Shown here in pieces: positions 1-8,039 of a DNA stretch of 64,000 bases (positions are counted from its first letter, which is position 1; each line of letters opens with the position of its first letter). The stretch covers positions 62,001-126,000 of the forward strand of contig SCOE01000006.1 of assembly GCA_005503065.1 (NCBI GenBank), in the 5' to 3' direction. The stretch is from Comamonadaceae bacterium ALPHA2B. GTDB lineage: Bacteria; Pseudomonadota; Gammaproteobacteria; Burkholderiales; Burkholderiaceae_C. A program made the position numbers and the translations under genes. The notes beneath the pieces were generated by a model that saw only the letters and a program-made list of their open reading frames with translations, made no database searches and had not been told where the DNA came from.

Positions 1-277
1 ATACGACCCTAAAAATAAAAAAAGAGCCGCGAGTAAGTTGAGCTGCATGTGGTCCTTGGAAGTGCGCGGCGCTTACACATCGTAACGTGCCACTGGCTGG
101 ATGGGTAGCCGGTTTGCCCCGCTCCCTCGCTAAAGCAAGGTACTGGATAAAAACACAGTTTAGAGTACCATCGGCGTTCCATTCACGTCGATCCGATGCC
201 TGCCGTCGCTCAGGGCGGTACCTGTACAGTGCGGGCTCGCGATCGAAACACGAGATCATTCGAACTGGACACGAACG
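1..277. other. Leader region, no gene recognised
   Basis: I see no convincing gene here. The only notable content is an AT-rich first 25 bases and the LexA-like site near 143-158 upstream of the methyltransferase gene. Confidence 0.4.
139..169. promoter_or_regulatory. LexA-like SOS box inside a wider inverted repeat
   Basis: CTGGATAAAAACACAG at 143-158 fits the CTG-N10-CAG pattern of proteobacterial LexA boxes, with the usual AT-rich centre. It is embedded in an inverted repeat, GGTACT at 139-144 and AGTACC at 164-169. The next gene is the methyltransferase at 278, about 120 bases downstream, so SOS control of the restriction-modification operon is possible. The box could instead be what is left of the promoter of a lost SOS gene. 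Confidence 0.45.
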
Positions 278-1246
278 ATGCCACGGCCTTCTCTCAAACT
301 CGTAGCTGCGCGCAAGGAGCCTGCAACCCGCGAATCGCCACGCGAAGCCCAACCTTCCATAGCCGATCCGCATTTTCTGGAAAGGGTTCTTAAGGCTGGA
401 GTCGTGCAGGGCGACGCCGGGATGGCGCTGATGAAACTTCCTTCCGCCAGTGTTGACCTTTTCTTCACGAGTCCGCCTTACGCGGATGCGCGGGCGTACA
501 GCCGAATCCACCCTGACCGGTATGTTGAGTGGTTTCTTCCGTTCGCTCGTGCTATGTATGAAGCGACTAAGCCGACAGGCAGCCTCGTCATCAACATCAA
601 AAATCGTGTTGCCAAGGACGGCCCATTGAAGGGCCAGCGCCATCCGTACGTCTATGAACTGGTGTTGGCGTTGCAGAACATGGGATGGCGCTGGATTGAG
701 ACGTACATTTGGGCGAAGCCAAACGCGGTACCGGGCAAGTTCGGCCCGCGAACCAAGGACAGCTTTGAGTACGTCTATCACTTCGCGCGCGCAGCGAAAC
801 CATACTTCGATCTGCAATCGATCCGGGTGCCATATAAAGCCTTACCCGCGGAAATTGCAAGGAGAAAAAATGACACGCTCGGACGCCGCAGCACTGAAGC
901 GGGTTTTGGTCGTGATCGCACGAAGACTTACCTTCTTGGCGGCGCGGACCCAGGTAATGTGGTGAGTGTGTCGCAAACGTACAATCAACATCGCGGCGTT
1001 GCGCATACGGCCGCAATGCCAGAGGGCTTGGCTGAATTTTTTATAAAGGCTGCATCTCCAAAAGACGGGGTCGTCATAGACCCGTTTGCCGGGGCTGCGA
1101 CCAGCGTCGTTGTCGCGCGGCGTTTAGGCCGGAGGGCAGGCGGCTTCGAAATTCATGAGCAGTATGTGAAGGAGGGGCTCCGGCGCATAGCAGAGGACGT
1201 AGCAGACGACACGCCGGGTCGATTGGTTAATCCTCTGGCGGGTTGA
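278..1246 (+). CDS. Type II-like DNA methyltransferase (beta class, probably N4-cytosine)
   Basis: This 322-residue protein transfers a methyl group from SAM to an exocyclic amino group in DNA. The catalytic motif TSPPY is at residues 64-68 and the SAM-binding DPFAG motif at about 268-272. Catalytic motif before SAM motif is the beta-class order, and SPPY favours N4-cytosine over N6-adenine. The ATG at 278 is the start that leaves the whole N-terminal region intact. The nuclease-like gene begins 4 bases after the stop, as expected for a coupled restriction-modification pair in which this protein protects host DNA. The recognition sequence cannot be read from the protein. Confidence 0.85.
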   Translation: MPRPSLKLVAARKEPATRESPREAQPSIADPHFLERVLKAGVVQGDAGMALMKLPSASVDLFFTSPPYADARAYSRIHPDRYVEWFLPFARAMYEATKPTGSLVINIKNRVAKDGPLKGQRHPYVYELVLALQNMGWRWIETYIWAKPNAVPGKFGPRTKDSFEYVYHFARAAKPYFDLQSIRVPYKALPAEIARRKNDTLGRRSTEAGFGRDRTKTYLLGGADPGNVVSVSQTYNQHRGVAHTAAMPEGLAEFFIKAASPKDGVVIDPFAGAATSVVVARRLGRRAGGFEIHEQYVKEGLRRIAEDVADDTPGRLVNPLAG

Positions 1247-1250
1247 AACA

Positions 1251-2366
1251 GTGCCAGCGATTGAAGAGACTATTGGGCGGATCGTCACCGCTACAGATTG
1301 GAATCAGCGGATCGCGCAGATTCGATTGATTCCGCAGCACCATGGGACCGGCGAGCACATGGGAATATTCGCGAAGATAGCGCGCGAACTTTATTTGCCG
1401 CATCTCGCCCCAGATTTTGCGTACGTTCATGAGGCTCCATTTTACGGGCGAGCGCATTTTCAAGCGGCCTATGACACAGCCAGCAACGCGACCAATGGAT
1501 TCACGCAAGTTGATGAAGAAACATTAACGCGTGTTCTCGTTGAGGCCCCACGTTCTTTGCTGGTTTTTCGAACCATGCTCGGTCTAACCAAAGATGAGTT
1601 CGCCCACTCAACGACGATTGCGGGGGAGCAGGCAGGGCTTGAAGAGTTGTCCGCTGGCAAAATTGACTCGATGGAACGCCGTGGGACCGCAACCAAGCTT
1701 AATCAAGCGCGGGTGGCCGCTAGAACGATAGCGTTGGTAATGGGCGGCACACTATTTGGCGAATCGCCCCCAGGTCTGATCAGTAAGCAAAATAAGCCCG
1801 ACACGGAAAACGGGTGGACGAGTGCAAGTGCATTCGCGCGCGATGGCGTCCCATATTACGTCTTTCTCCATCAACGCCACTACGGCGGCGCCTTTCGTCA
1901 AATTCTCGACGCAACTTCAACTCTTCGTGGCGATTTAATCGAAGACGCTGTAGAACTTCTGTTCACGGAGCAACGCATTCCGTTCCTTCGCACCGGGAGT
2001 CACAATCAAGCGGAGATCGCGGACAGATTCGAGGTTCGAGTGACACCTGCCCCAGACTTTGTCGTTTTTGATGACGCAGGTTCTCTACGCGCAATGCTCG
2101 AATGCAAAGGAACCAACAATGGTGGCACGGCGCGAGACAAAGCCCTCAGATTTGCTCGACTGCGCGATGAATCTGTTCGGCTAGGAGGCGTGCCTCTACT
2201 GGCGATCCTCGGCGGCATCGGCTGGGCGCGTATAAACGATGCGCTCGGTCCAGTCGTCCGAGATACAGAGGGACGGGTCTTCACGCTATCCACGCTCAAC
2301 TCCATGCTCGACGTAGCTCCCTTCCCTTCACTGATCGGGACCGCGCCCGCGCCAGTCACGGAGTAG
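1251..2366 (+). CDS. Probable type II restriction endonuclease, PD-(D/E)XK fold
   Basis: This 371-residue protein starts with GTG four bases after the methyltransferase stop and is probably translationally coupled to it. A PD-(D/E)XK nuclease signature is visible: P268-D269 followed by hydrophobic strands and E284-C-K286, the expected spacing for a metal-dependent endonuclease core. The N-terminal 200 residues match no family I recognise; a helix-turn-helix-like stretch around residues 103-150 could contribute to DNA recognition. The role as the restriction partner is inferred from the motif and the pairing. A nuclease of another biological type, such as a non-type II defence effector, is possible. 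Confidence 0.7.
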   Translation: MPAIEETIGRIVTATDWNQRIAQIRLIPQHHGTGEHMGIFAKIARELYLPHLAPDFAYVHEAPFYGRAHFQAAYDTASNATNGFTQVDEETLTRVLVEAPRSLLVFRTMLGLTKDEFAHSTTIAGEQAGLEELSAGKIDSMERRGTATKLNQARVAARTIALVMGGTLFGESPPGLISKQNKPDTENGWTSASAFARDGVPYYVFLHQRHYGGAFRQILDATSTLRGDLIEDAVELLFTEQRIPFLRTGSHNQAEIADRFEVRVTPAPDFVVFDDAGSLRAMLECKGTNNGGTARDKALRFARLRDESVRLGGVPLLAILGGIGWARINDALGPVVRDTEGRVFTLSTLNSMLDVAPFPSLIGTAPAPVTE

Positions 2367-2485
2367 AAAACCCGCGTTTGGAGAGACTTGCGGGGCAGGC
2401 TACCCGGCGAGTACGCTCCCGGGCTGGATTTAGGTTTCCAGGCCGGGACGCCCCATAGGCGTCCTTGATCCCTCAAACATACGTG

Positions 2486-2706
2486 CTACTGCTCACTGGC
2501 TTCGCCGCCAAGCGCCCGCCGGCGTGCATCATCGATCGCACATGAAGCCAGCGCGCGGGCAGCTACTTCTTGCACCGCGTCACCAAAAAGCGTCGCGGCC
2601 GTTTCCAGCAACACGAACAGCGCCGAGCCTTCTGCGTACTTAGTGAACATGGGCTCCATGCGCGGGAAGGTATCCTCGGACAGCACGTCTGCGGTGCGGT
2701 CGATGA
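2486..2706 (-). pseudogene. Truncated duplicate of the conserved gene at 15116-15526
   Basis: The translated minus strand is highly similar to the C-terminal half of the 136-residue protein at 15116-15526. Shared segments include DVLSE-(D/E)-TFPRMEPMF, FGDAVQE and ASCAIDDARRRA. Similarity stops at about 2706, exactly where the next gene's 3' end begins, so the N-terminal half was lost by rearrangement. The surviving open frame starts at an internal Met (2686) and is unlikely to have its own expression signals. The extent of amino-acid difference suggests an old duplication or import from a related element rather than a recent copy. Confidence 0.8.
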
Positions 2707-3132
2707 TTAGATTCCGCCGTAGTCGTCGGCGAGAAGACCATCGCGAATTTTGCGCCTCAAACTCTCATAGAATGCCGGGGCGTCTCCCGTCAGATGCTCT
2801 CCGTTATTCCGACGAATGCCGTCGTGCTCTGGAAATTCGAGATCTTCGGGGTCGATGCCGTGCTGGAAAAGGAACCATTTCACGGCCTCTGTCCCAACAC
2901 CTTCACGACGGAATTCCTCGTTAAAAGCACGGATGATGCGGGCCACTTCACGTTCTTGCCCATGGCCGAAATCATCGTAGCGGACCTCGAACCCAATTTC
3001 CCCGCATTGCTTGTTGCCCTTGATGAGAACATTTGAGCAGGTGCTCTGATACACCAGTGTGGCTTCACGCCCGTCGTCGAGTTCAACGACTAAAGTTTCG
3101 TCATCAACTATGCGTCGGCTCTTTATGGGCAT
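2707..3132 (-). CDS. Hypothetical protein, possible GNAT-like fold
   Basis: A 141-residue protein I cannot assign to a named family. It has an N-terminal beta-rich half (residues 1-60) and a helical C-terminal half. The stretch REGVGTEAVKWFLFQHG around residues 76-92 resembles the acetyl-CoA-binding loop-helix of GNAT acetyltransferases, but the protein is short and the rest of the fold is not obvious. Its 3' end abuts the truncated pseudogene at 2706. No clear ribosome binding site precedes the ATG at 3132. Treat the acetyltransferase hint as weak. Confidence 0.55.
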   Translation of the reverse strand: MPIKSRRIVDDETLVVELDDGREATLVYQSTCSNVLIKGNKQCGEIGFEVRYDDFGHGQEREVARIIRAFNEEFRREGVGTEAVKWFLFQHGIDPEDLEFPEHDGIRRNNGEHLTGDAPAFYESLRRKIRDGLLADDYGGI

Positions 3133-3349
3133 TTGGATATCCGAGGAGAGAATGTGAGCAACGCTTCGCTTGCGTTAGGTTCAAGATCATCAGGACGAAC
3201 CGTCGGAGCTTAACGCCGTCAGGTCGCGTGGATGGCCGAAATATAGCCGCGAATTGGATGGGCAAGCCCCCATACTTTGAACAGCGTCACGCCATAAACA
3301 TCAAGGTAATGTATAAATTCAGACAACGCCCGTTGACTGGAGTTATACG

Positions 3350-4054
3350 ATGCCCGCCGCACCCCTCTTTGCCTACCTCCGTGTGTCCACCAGCCAGCAG
3401 GGCAAGTCCGGCCTGGGGCTGGATGCCCAGCGTGAGGCCATCAAGCGCTTCGCCGACGCGGAAGGGCTCCACGTGGCGGGCTTCTTCGAGGAAGTGGAAA
3501 CGGGCAAGGGCGCCGACGCGCTGGGCCGGGGGCCAAAACTTGCGGCGGCGCTGGCCGCAGCCAAGCTGGCCGGCGGCGCTGTCTGCGTAGCGAAGCTGGA
3601 CTGCCTGTCGCGCGACGTGGCCTTCATCGCCGGCCTGATGGCGCAGAAGGTGCCCTTCGTGGTGGCCGAACTGGGCGCCGACGCCGATCCCTTCATGCTG
3701 CACCTCTACGCTGCCCTGGCCGAAAAGGAGCGCAGCCTGATCGCCACCCGCACCCGCGATGCACTGCGCGCCGCCCGCGAGCGCGGCGTGGCGCTCGGTG
3801 GGTGGCGGGGTGGCCCGGTGGTCGACCAGCGCCTGGGGGCCGATGCTGCCCGCCGGGCGGCCGACGACTTCGCGGCAACGGTGGCGCCGATCGTGGCGCC
3901 CATGCGCCGAGCCGGCCAGAGCCTGCGCGCCATTGCGGATGCACTGGAAGGGAAGGGGGTGAAGACCGCGCGCGGCGGGCACCGCTGGACGCCGACCGCC
4001 GTCAAGAACGTGCTGGACCGGCTGGCCGAGGCCGACGTCGCGGCAACCAACTGA
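3350..4054 (+). CDS. Serine recombinase (resolvase/invertase family)
   Basis: A 234-residue site-specific recombinase with the N-terminal resolvase domain. The nucleophile is Ser13 in YLRVST, followed by GLGLDAQ and the LSRD motif in the catalytic core; a helical DNA-binding tail (recombinase-type helix-turn-helix, about residues 175-230) follows. It is longer than Tn3 resolvases (about 185) and much shorter than large serine integrases. GGAG at 3339-3342 supports the ATG at 3350. The macrodomain-like gene starts 10 bases downstream, so the two are co-transcribed. No matching transposase or obvious recombination-site pair was found, so whether it moves DNA, resolves dimers or inverts a segment is open. 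Confidence 0.9.
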   Translation: MPAAPLFAYLRVSTSQQGKSGLGLDAQREAIKRFADAEGLHVAGFFEEVETGKGADALGRGPKLAAALAAAKLAGGAVCVAKLDCLSRDVAFIAGLMAQKVPFVVAELGADADPFMLHLYAALAEKERSLIATRTRDALRAARERGVALGGWRGGPVVDQRLGADAARRAADDFAATVAPIVAPMRRAGQSLRAIADALEGKGVKTARGGHRWTPTAVKNVLDRLAEADVAATN

Positions 4055-4064
4055 GGACGCACCC

Positions 4065-5075
4065 ATGGACTGGTTCACCCGCCTCACGGGCTTCGCGGAA
4101 GCCTCCTATGCCGACACGCAGGCTCGCCTGGAGGTCAGCGGCAACACCCTGCGCTCCAAGGTCAACGGCAAGGCCTACGGGATCGGCAGCTTCGAAATGG
4201 CCTCCCTGGCCGATTTACGGATTCGTGTGGCCGCCGGCAGCGGCCCGGCAGGACGTACCCGCCTGAGCGTCGTGCAGGGCGATGTGCGCCGCATGCACCA
4301 AGAGCCGGAGTACGCCGGGGCGCTGTTCCAAGTCGCCAGCCAGTTCAACGCGCTGGAGATGGTCGGCCCGAGCGTCACCCCCGAAGATGGGGTCATGCGA
4401 TACGAACACGACCGCACGCAGGGCCCGGCCTGTGCGATCGCGGCGGGCGCGGCGACGCTGTACCGCAACTACTTCGCGCCCGTGGGCGACCAACTCGGCC
4501 AGACGGCGCGGCGCCAGCTCGACGGCCTCGCCGACCTTGGTGCTGAACTCAGCCGCACCCTCGGTCGGCCCGTCGCCGACCTCTGGGACTGGCGCAACGG
4601 CTACGCGCTGTGCACGCGCGAAGGCCTCGATGCGATCGCCGACCATCTGCGCGCTATTGGTCACGCGGGCGCCGACGCGCTGGCCGGGAAGCTGCGGATC
4701 GGCCTGCACCTGGACGTGGAAGCGACCGAGGGCGCGTCGCCTGGGCCGCTGGTGTCGCAGGCCTTCTGCAGCGCCTTGCCCGTGGCGTACGGGCGAGTGC
4801 CGCAGCAGCACTGGGCCGCGTTCGCGCAGTTGGTGCTGGACGCCGCCTATGAGGCGACGCTGCTGCAGGGCGTGTTCAACGCTAGGCGTGGGGCATCGAA
4901 CGTCGTGGTGCTGACGTTGCTCGGCGGTGGCGCTTTCGGCAACGCGATGCCGTGGATCTTCGATGCCATCCGCCGGGCAGTGCGGCAGGTTTGCGCCTTC
5001 CGCCTCGATGTGCGGATCGTGAGCTTCGGGCCGCCTTCTGATGACCTCTTGGAGGTTGTGAGGATCATCGCCTGA
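4065..5075 (+). CDS. Macrodomain-like protein (ADP-ribose-related fold)
   Basis: A 336-residue protein translated 10 bases after the recombinase stop, with GAGGA as ribosome binding site. It shows landmarks I read as a divergent macrodomain: a strand ending VVQGDV near residue 75, an Asn in a small-residue loop (VASQFNALE, about residues 92-100), RTQGPACAIAAGAATLYRNYF, and a late LTLLGGGAFGNAMPW loop near residue 285 followed by an amphipathic helix. Those correspond to the ligand-binding loops of ADP-ribose-binding macrodomains. Similar proteins are known to me only as uncharacterised bacterial and protist proteins. Activity as a hydrolase or reader is not established. Its stop codon lies inside a 7-bp tandem repeat. 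Confidence 0.55.
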   Translation: MDWFTRLTGFAEASYADTQARLEVSGNTLRSKVNGKAYGIGSFEMASLADLRIRVAAGSGPAGRTRLSVVQGDVRRMHQEPEYAGALFQVASQFNALEMVGPSVTPEDGVMRYEHDRTQGPACAIAAGAATLYRNYFAPVGDQLGQTARRQLDGLADLGAELSRTLGRPVADLWDWRNGYALCTREGLDAIADHLRAIGHAGADALAGKLRIGLHLDVEATEGASPGPLVSQAFCSALPVAYGRVPQQHWAAFAQLVLDAAYEATLLQGVFNARRGASNVVVLTLLGGGAFGNAMPWIFDAIRRAVRQVCAFRLDVRIVSFGPPSDDLLEVVRIIA

Positions 5076-5104
5076 CGCCTGACGCCTGACGCCTGACGCC
5101 TGAC
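5070..5104 (+). repeat. Tandem array of five 7-bp units (GCCTGAC)
   Basis: Five perfect copies of GCCTGAC run from 5070 to 5104. The first copy contains the TGA stop of the macrodomain-like gene. The unit length is not a multiple of three, so gain or loss of a unit downstream of the stop leaves the protein unchanged. Slipped-strand mispairing is the likely origin. Confidence 0.9.
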
Positions 5105-5122
5105 GCGAGCGTTAGCCCTGCG

Positions 5123-5142
5123 AAATCCTGTGGCAGGATTTT
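5123..5142 (+). terminator. Possible hairpin terminator after the macrodomain-like gene
   Basis: AAATCCTG (5123-5130) and CAGGATTT (5134-5141) form an 8-bp stem with a 3-base loop. The T run is largely inside the stem and only one more T follows, so termination would be weak. Confidence 0.35.
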
Positions 5143-5277
5143 GCCAGCAGCGGGAACTGGCTGCCGCCGCACTTGTGCCGTGGATCGCCCGCGCCGAGCC
5201 TCAAATGCAACTGCATGCCATCATCCGCGATTGGGATGGAACGACATTAGCCTCAAGCTCACAACTGTAAAGGCCCC

Positions 5278-6252
5278 ATGAACAAGCACCATACGTCTGC
5301 CTTCGCACATCTAGAAATGGTGGATGCGCCGATATCGAATGGTCAGGCAGCTTTTCTCGAAGAGATGGGAAACGACCTGCCTCATCTAAGGCGCAGCGAC
5401 TTTTACATGCTGACCGCTAGGCCGGCGGCCCGCTTTGAGAATATCGTTTACGACGTTGAGAATTCGACTCTTCACTTCGACATCTGTGTTGGCGCAAATT
5501 TGCGTGATAGCGGAGCACTTCGCTATGCGCTTGAGCCGAACTACGATGCCTTCGAGGGATCTCTTGCCTTGAGCGCAAACGCGGACCTTATTAGTGCTAC
5601 GGACAATGCAACCGGCGAGGCGTTTATGGCTTACACCCCCGACAGCATGCTCTGGTGGAAATCGAGGTCGAGACCTGGCATCAGCGGGTTAACTAGAGCA
5701 CGAGAACTCTTTAGTTTTGACCTCCTATACGTCGGTATAGCTAAGGAAGGCGACAGTTATTCGAGACTGATCGAGCGTGGTCATAAGCAACGTGCTCAGA
5801 TCTTGGCAAAGGAGTTGCAACGAGTTGCAGGCGCACGAGTAGCGGATGAAACATACCTGTTTTTCTTTGAGGTAAACCCAACGATTGTTAGGATGTTGGA
5901 TCCTGCAATCGAGATTAACGACGGCGATCTCGACCAGACAGCGCCACTTAAAAGGTACGTAGCTGACGCGGAGAAAGCATTCGTGACACTTCTCAAGCCC
6001 GGCTACAACAAGACCCTATACCAGAACTACCCAAGAGGCAGCGACGGCCTGTACGGCGAAGGGCTCGTCAGATATGGTTACGCTGTGGCCGAAGAAATGA
6101 TTTTGAACACGCCCAATGGTCAAATCTGTGGTGCCCGAGCTCCATTTTGCGATCTACCTTGGAGCAATCGTGCCGACACGATCTTGATTGAGGGCGACGT
6201 GGTGCAACTCTTGAAGGCGGGAGTCGATTTCCCCGATGCGGAGCCCATATAG
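5278..6252 (+). CDS. Hypothetical protein with GIY-YIG-like C-terminal region
   Basis: A 324-residue protein. Residues about 150-255 show YVGIAKEGDSYSRLIERGH, a conserved helix, and KAFVTLLKPGYNK followed by YPRG. This order (strand-Y-hG-I, R/H helix, then a kPxyN motif) resembles GIY-YIG-type nuclease-fold proteins found in defence and phage contexts. The N-terminal 140 residues (YMLTARPAARFENIVYDVE onwards) are unknown to me. Codon use is less GC-biased than in the neighbours, a sign of separate acquisition. It is followed by two genes for membrane-anchored proteins, which may be partners. Function unassigned. Confidence 0.6.
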   Translation: MNKHHTSAFAHLEMVDAPISNGQAAFLEEMGNDLPHLRRSDFYMLTARPAARFENIVYDVENSTLHFDICVGANLRDSGALRYALEPNYDAFEGSLALSANADLISATDNATGEAFMAYTPDSMLWWKSRSRPGISGLTRARELFSFDLLYVGIAKEGDSYSRLIERGHKQRAQILAKELQRVAGARVADETYLFFFEVNPTIVRMLDPAIEINDGDLDQTAPLKRYVADAEKAFVTLLKPGYNKTLYQNYPRGSDGLYGEGLVRYGYAVAEEMILNTPNGQICGARAPFCDLPWSNRADTILIEGDVVQLLKAGVDFPDAEPI

Positions 6253-6471
6253 CCAGATCGCGCTTCCACCGAACCATTTGCGTCATGGGAACGGCCACAC
6301 GCATCTTGCACGTGACAACATTCGGACATCGAAATAGAGACGTCCACCCACAAAAGCTTAGGCAGCCTATGATTGCATGCGATTTTTTGGAGTTTCATTG
6401 GCTGCAATATCCCTCGTCCCCAAGCTGATCCTGCAGGTTCTGCGGCATACATTACGTTAGGCCTCGCAAAC

Positions 6472-7047
6472 ATGGGTCGAGCAAGCAAGAAGAAGAGGAC
6501 GGCCGTCCAGGCAACGCCGATGCCCGCCTCGGCACCGCCTCGGTCGAGGCGTTCGGCGCTCAAGTGGATATTGGGCGCGAGTAGTCTGGTTGTCGGTGCT
6601 ATAGGCTTGGTCTCGGCACTTTTGTCCTTCCAGCCTAAGCTCACGGTGACAATCGGTGAAACCATAACACCAGACAACGTTGAGACCATGCCGTTCGAGA
6701 TTGTGAACGACGGCCCGTATTCGGTGGACTGGGTCCGGCACCAATGTGCAATCCATGCCGTGCTCCTCAAAGACGGCACGCGATTAGACGGATTCGTATC
6801 TTGGCCCATGGTCCATCGAAAGCAGCGACTGGAACCTGGTCAAGGGCGCACCATTTTCTGTGTCATCACCGGCAAGGATGGCACCAGAGCGGAAGCAGCA
6901 GACCTTGGCCTAGTTATTCAGTACAAGCCTTGGTTCTCGCCATTCAAACTCGCTAAGGAATTTCGCTTTGATGTCGCTCCCGATCCCTCCGGGAAGCTCC
7001 GCGCTTTGAGAAAGAACTCTAGTGATGAGTTCGAGTTCACTTTCTGA
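6472..7047 (+). CDS. Membrane-anchored hypothetical protein
   Basis: I place the start at ATG 6472, giving a basic N-terminus (MGRASKKKR), then a single predicted transmembrane helix around residues 30-50 (WILGASSLVVGAIGLVSALL) and a soluble, beta-strand-rich domain of about 140 residues. The N-terminal charge pattern would leave the N-terminus in the cytoplasm and the beta domain outside the inner membrane. An upstream in-frame ATG at 6373 exists but would add an unlikely extension. I recognise no family. The next gene has the same layout, helix then beta domain, so the two may act together. Confidence 0.6.
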   Translation: MGRASKKKRTAVQATPMPASAPPRSRRSALKWILGASSLVVGAIGLVSALLSFQPKLTVTIGETITPDNVETMPFEIVNDGPYSVDWVRHQCAIHAVLLKDGTRLDGFVSWPMVHRKQRLEPGQGRTIFCVITGKDGTRAEAADLGLVIQYKPWFSPFKLAKEFRFDVAPDPSGKLRALRKNSSDEFEFTF

Positions 7048-7186
7048 GCAGATTGACTCTCATCATCGGCAGGCGGCCTGTGAGGCCTTACAGGTCGGTC
7101 GATCCGGATAAGTTGTGGCAAGAGGCCTGTCACCTTCCCATTTGGCCTTGCAGGCAAGGCATCGGTTCTCGTTGCACACACTAATC

Positions 7187-7699
7187 ATGAACATCACGGC
7201 CGACACCCTCATAGCGCTCGTTGCCCTTCTTGTGTCGCTCCTGACCTTTGGCGCATCGATCAGATTCTGGCGACAGCAGTTCCGCCCACTCGTGACGGCT
7301 GCAATCCGAACGCACAAGGGAGGGAATCAGGCGATTGCGTACAACTTAGTTCTATTGAACTCCGGTACGATTCCAGCCAAAAGCATTGCTTTGAGTGTTG
7401 ACGAATCAACTCTAGCAGCGGCGCTCGGGGACGACGCAACAACGGAAAACAAGACAAGGTGGCTGGCGTGCTTCTCAGCCGCTCAAAGGATCAAGATCCT
7501 GCACAACGGCGATAAAACGTCCTGCTCTTTCGGAACGACCAAGGCCGGAAACACAGGCTTCTGGAAGAACCGGGCAACGATCTCTATCACCATAAAGTAC
7601 GACGGCTGGTTCGGAACGAGCTATACACAAGAGCAGATGCTTGAAGTAGTTGATTCAGCGAGTTTCACGGGCTACATGTGGGGCGACGGCGATGCCTAA
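7187..7699 (+). CDS. Membrane-anchored hypothetical protein
   Basis: Starting at ATG 7187, the 170-residue product begins with a transmembrane segment (residues about 6-24, LIALVALLVSLLTFGASI), then a basic segment and a beta-rich domain with LVLLNSGTIPAKSIALSV, typical of Ig-like or beta-sandwich folds. It lies 139 bases after the preceding membrane protein gene and shares its architecture. No family recognised. An in-frame ATG-less upstream extension is open to 7115 but lacks hydrophobic or domain features. Confidence 0.55.
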   Translation: MNITADTLIALVALLVSLLTFGASIRFWRQQFRPLVTAAIRTHKGGNQAIAYNLVLLNSGTIPAKSIALSVDESTLAAALGDDATTENKTRWLACFSAAQRIKILHNGDKTSCSFGTTKAGNTGFWKNRATISITIKYDGWFGTSYTQEQMLEVVDSASFTGYMWGDGDA

Positions 7700-7831
7700 C
7701 CATTTAGTGAGGCGGACTTGCCTCCGGCTGGCCGCTTACGAAAAACGTTGAACATCAAAATGTTGGGGCTGGGTTTAACCGCTGCGTTGGGCTTAGAGCT
7801 GCCCCGGCCACTGCCCTAAAGCGGTCATTGA

Positions 7832-7918
7832 GGAGAAGATAACCCGTCGCTTGACGCGATACACACCCTGGCGATTGCACTGAAGTTGCCGCTTTACGCA
7901 GTCTTTGCTGACCTTTAG
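7832..7918 (+). pseudogene. C-terminal remnant of an XRE-family regulator
   Basis: The 28 codons before the TAG at 7916 read as the tail of an XRE helix-turn-helix domain: GEDNPSLDAIHTLAIALK then LPLYAVFADL. This matches the family pattern (E-x-G-x-x-NPSLDTL..LA.AL....LF). An in-frame TGA at 7829 and a likely small deletion just upstream break the rest of the domain. It is probably the residue of the island's former repressor. Confidence 0.6.
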
Positions 7919-8039
7919 CGCCGGCACGCGCGCACGACGGCGTGGAAACGTGGTCGATCGGCGACGCCGAACTGAGCGCTCGTTGAAGTATCCGGGCCTT
8001 AGCTGCTGCATATCGAGGTCGTGATAGCACGATACCCGC

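Noticed and set aside
5070-5104. CRISPR-like repeat array
   Set aside because: Units of 7 bp are contiguous with no spacers, so it is a simple tandem repeat.
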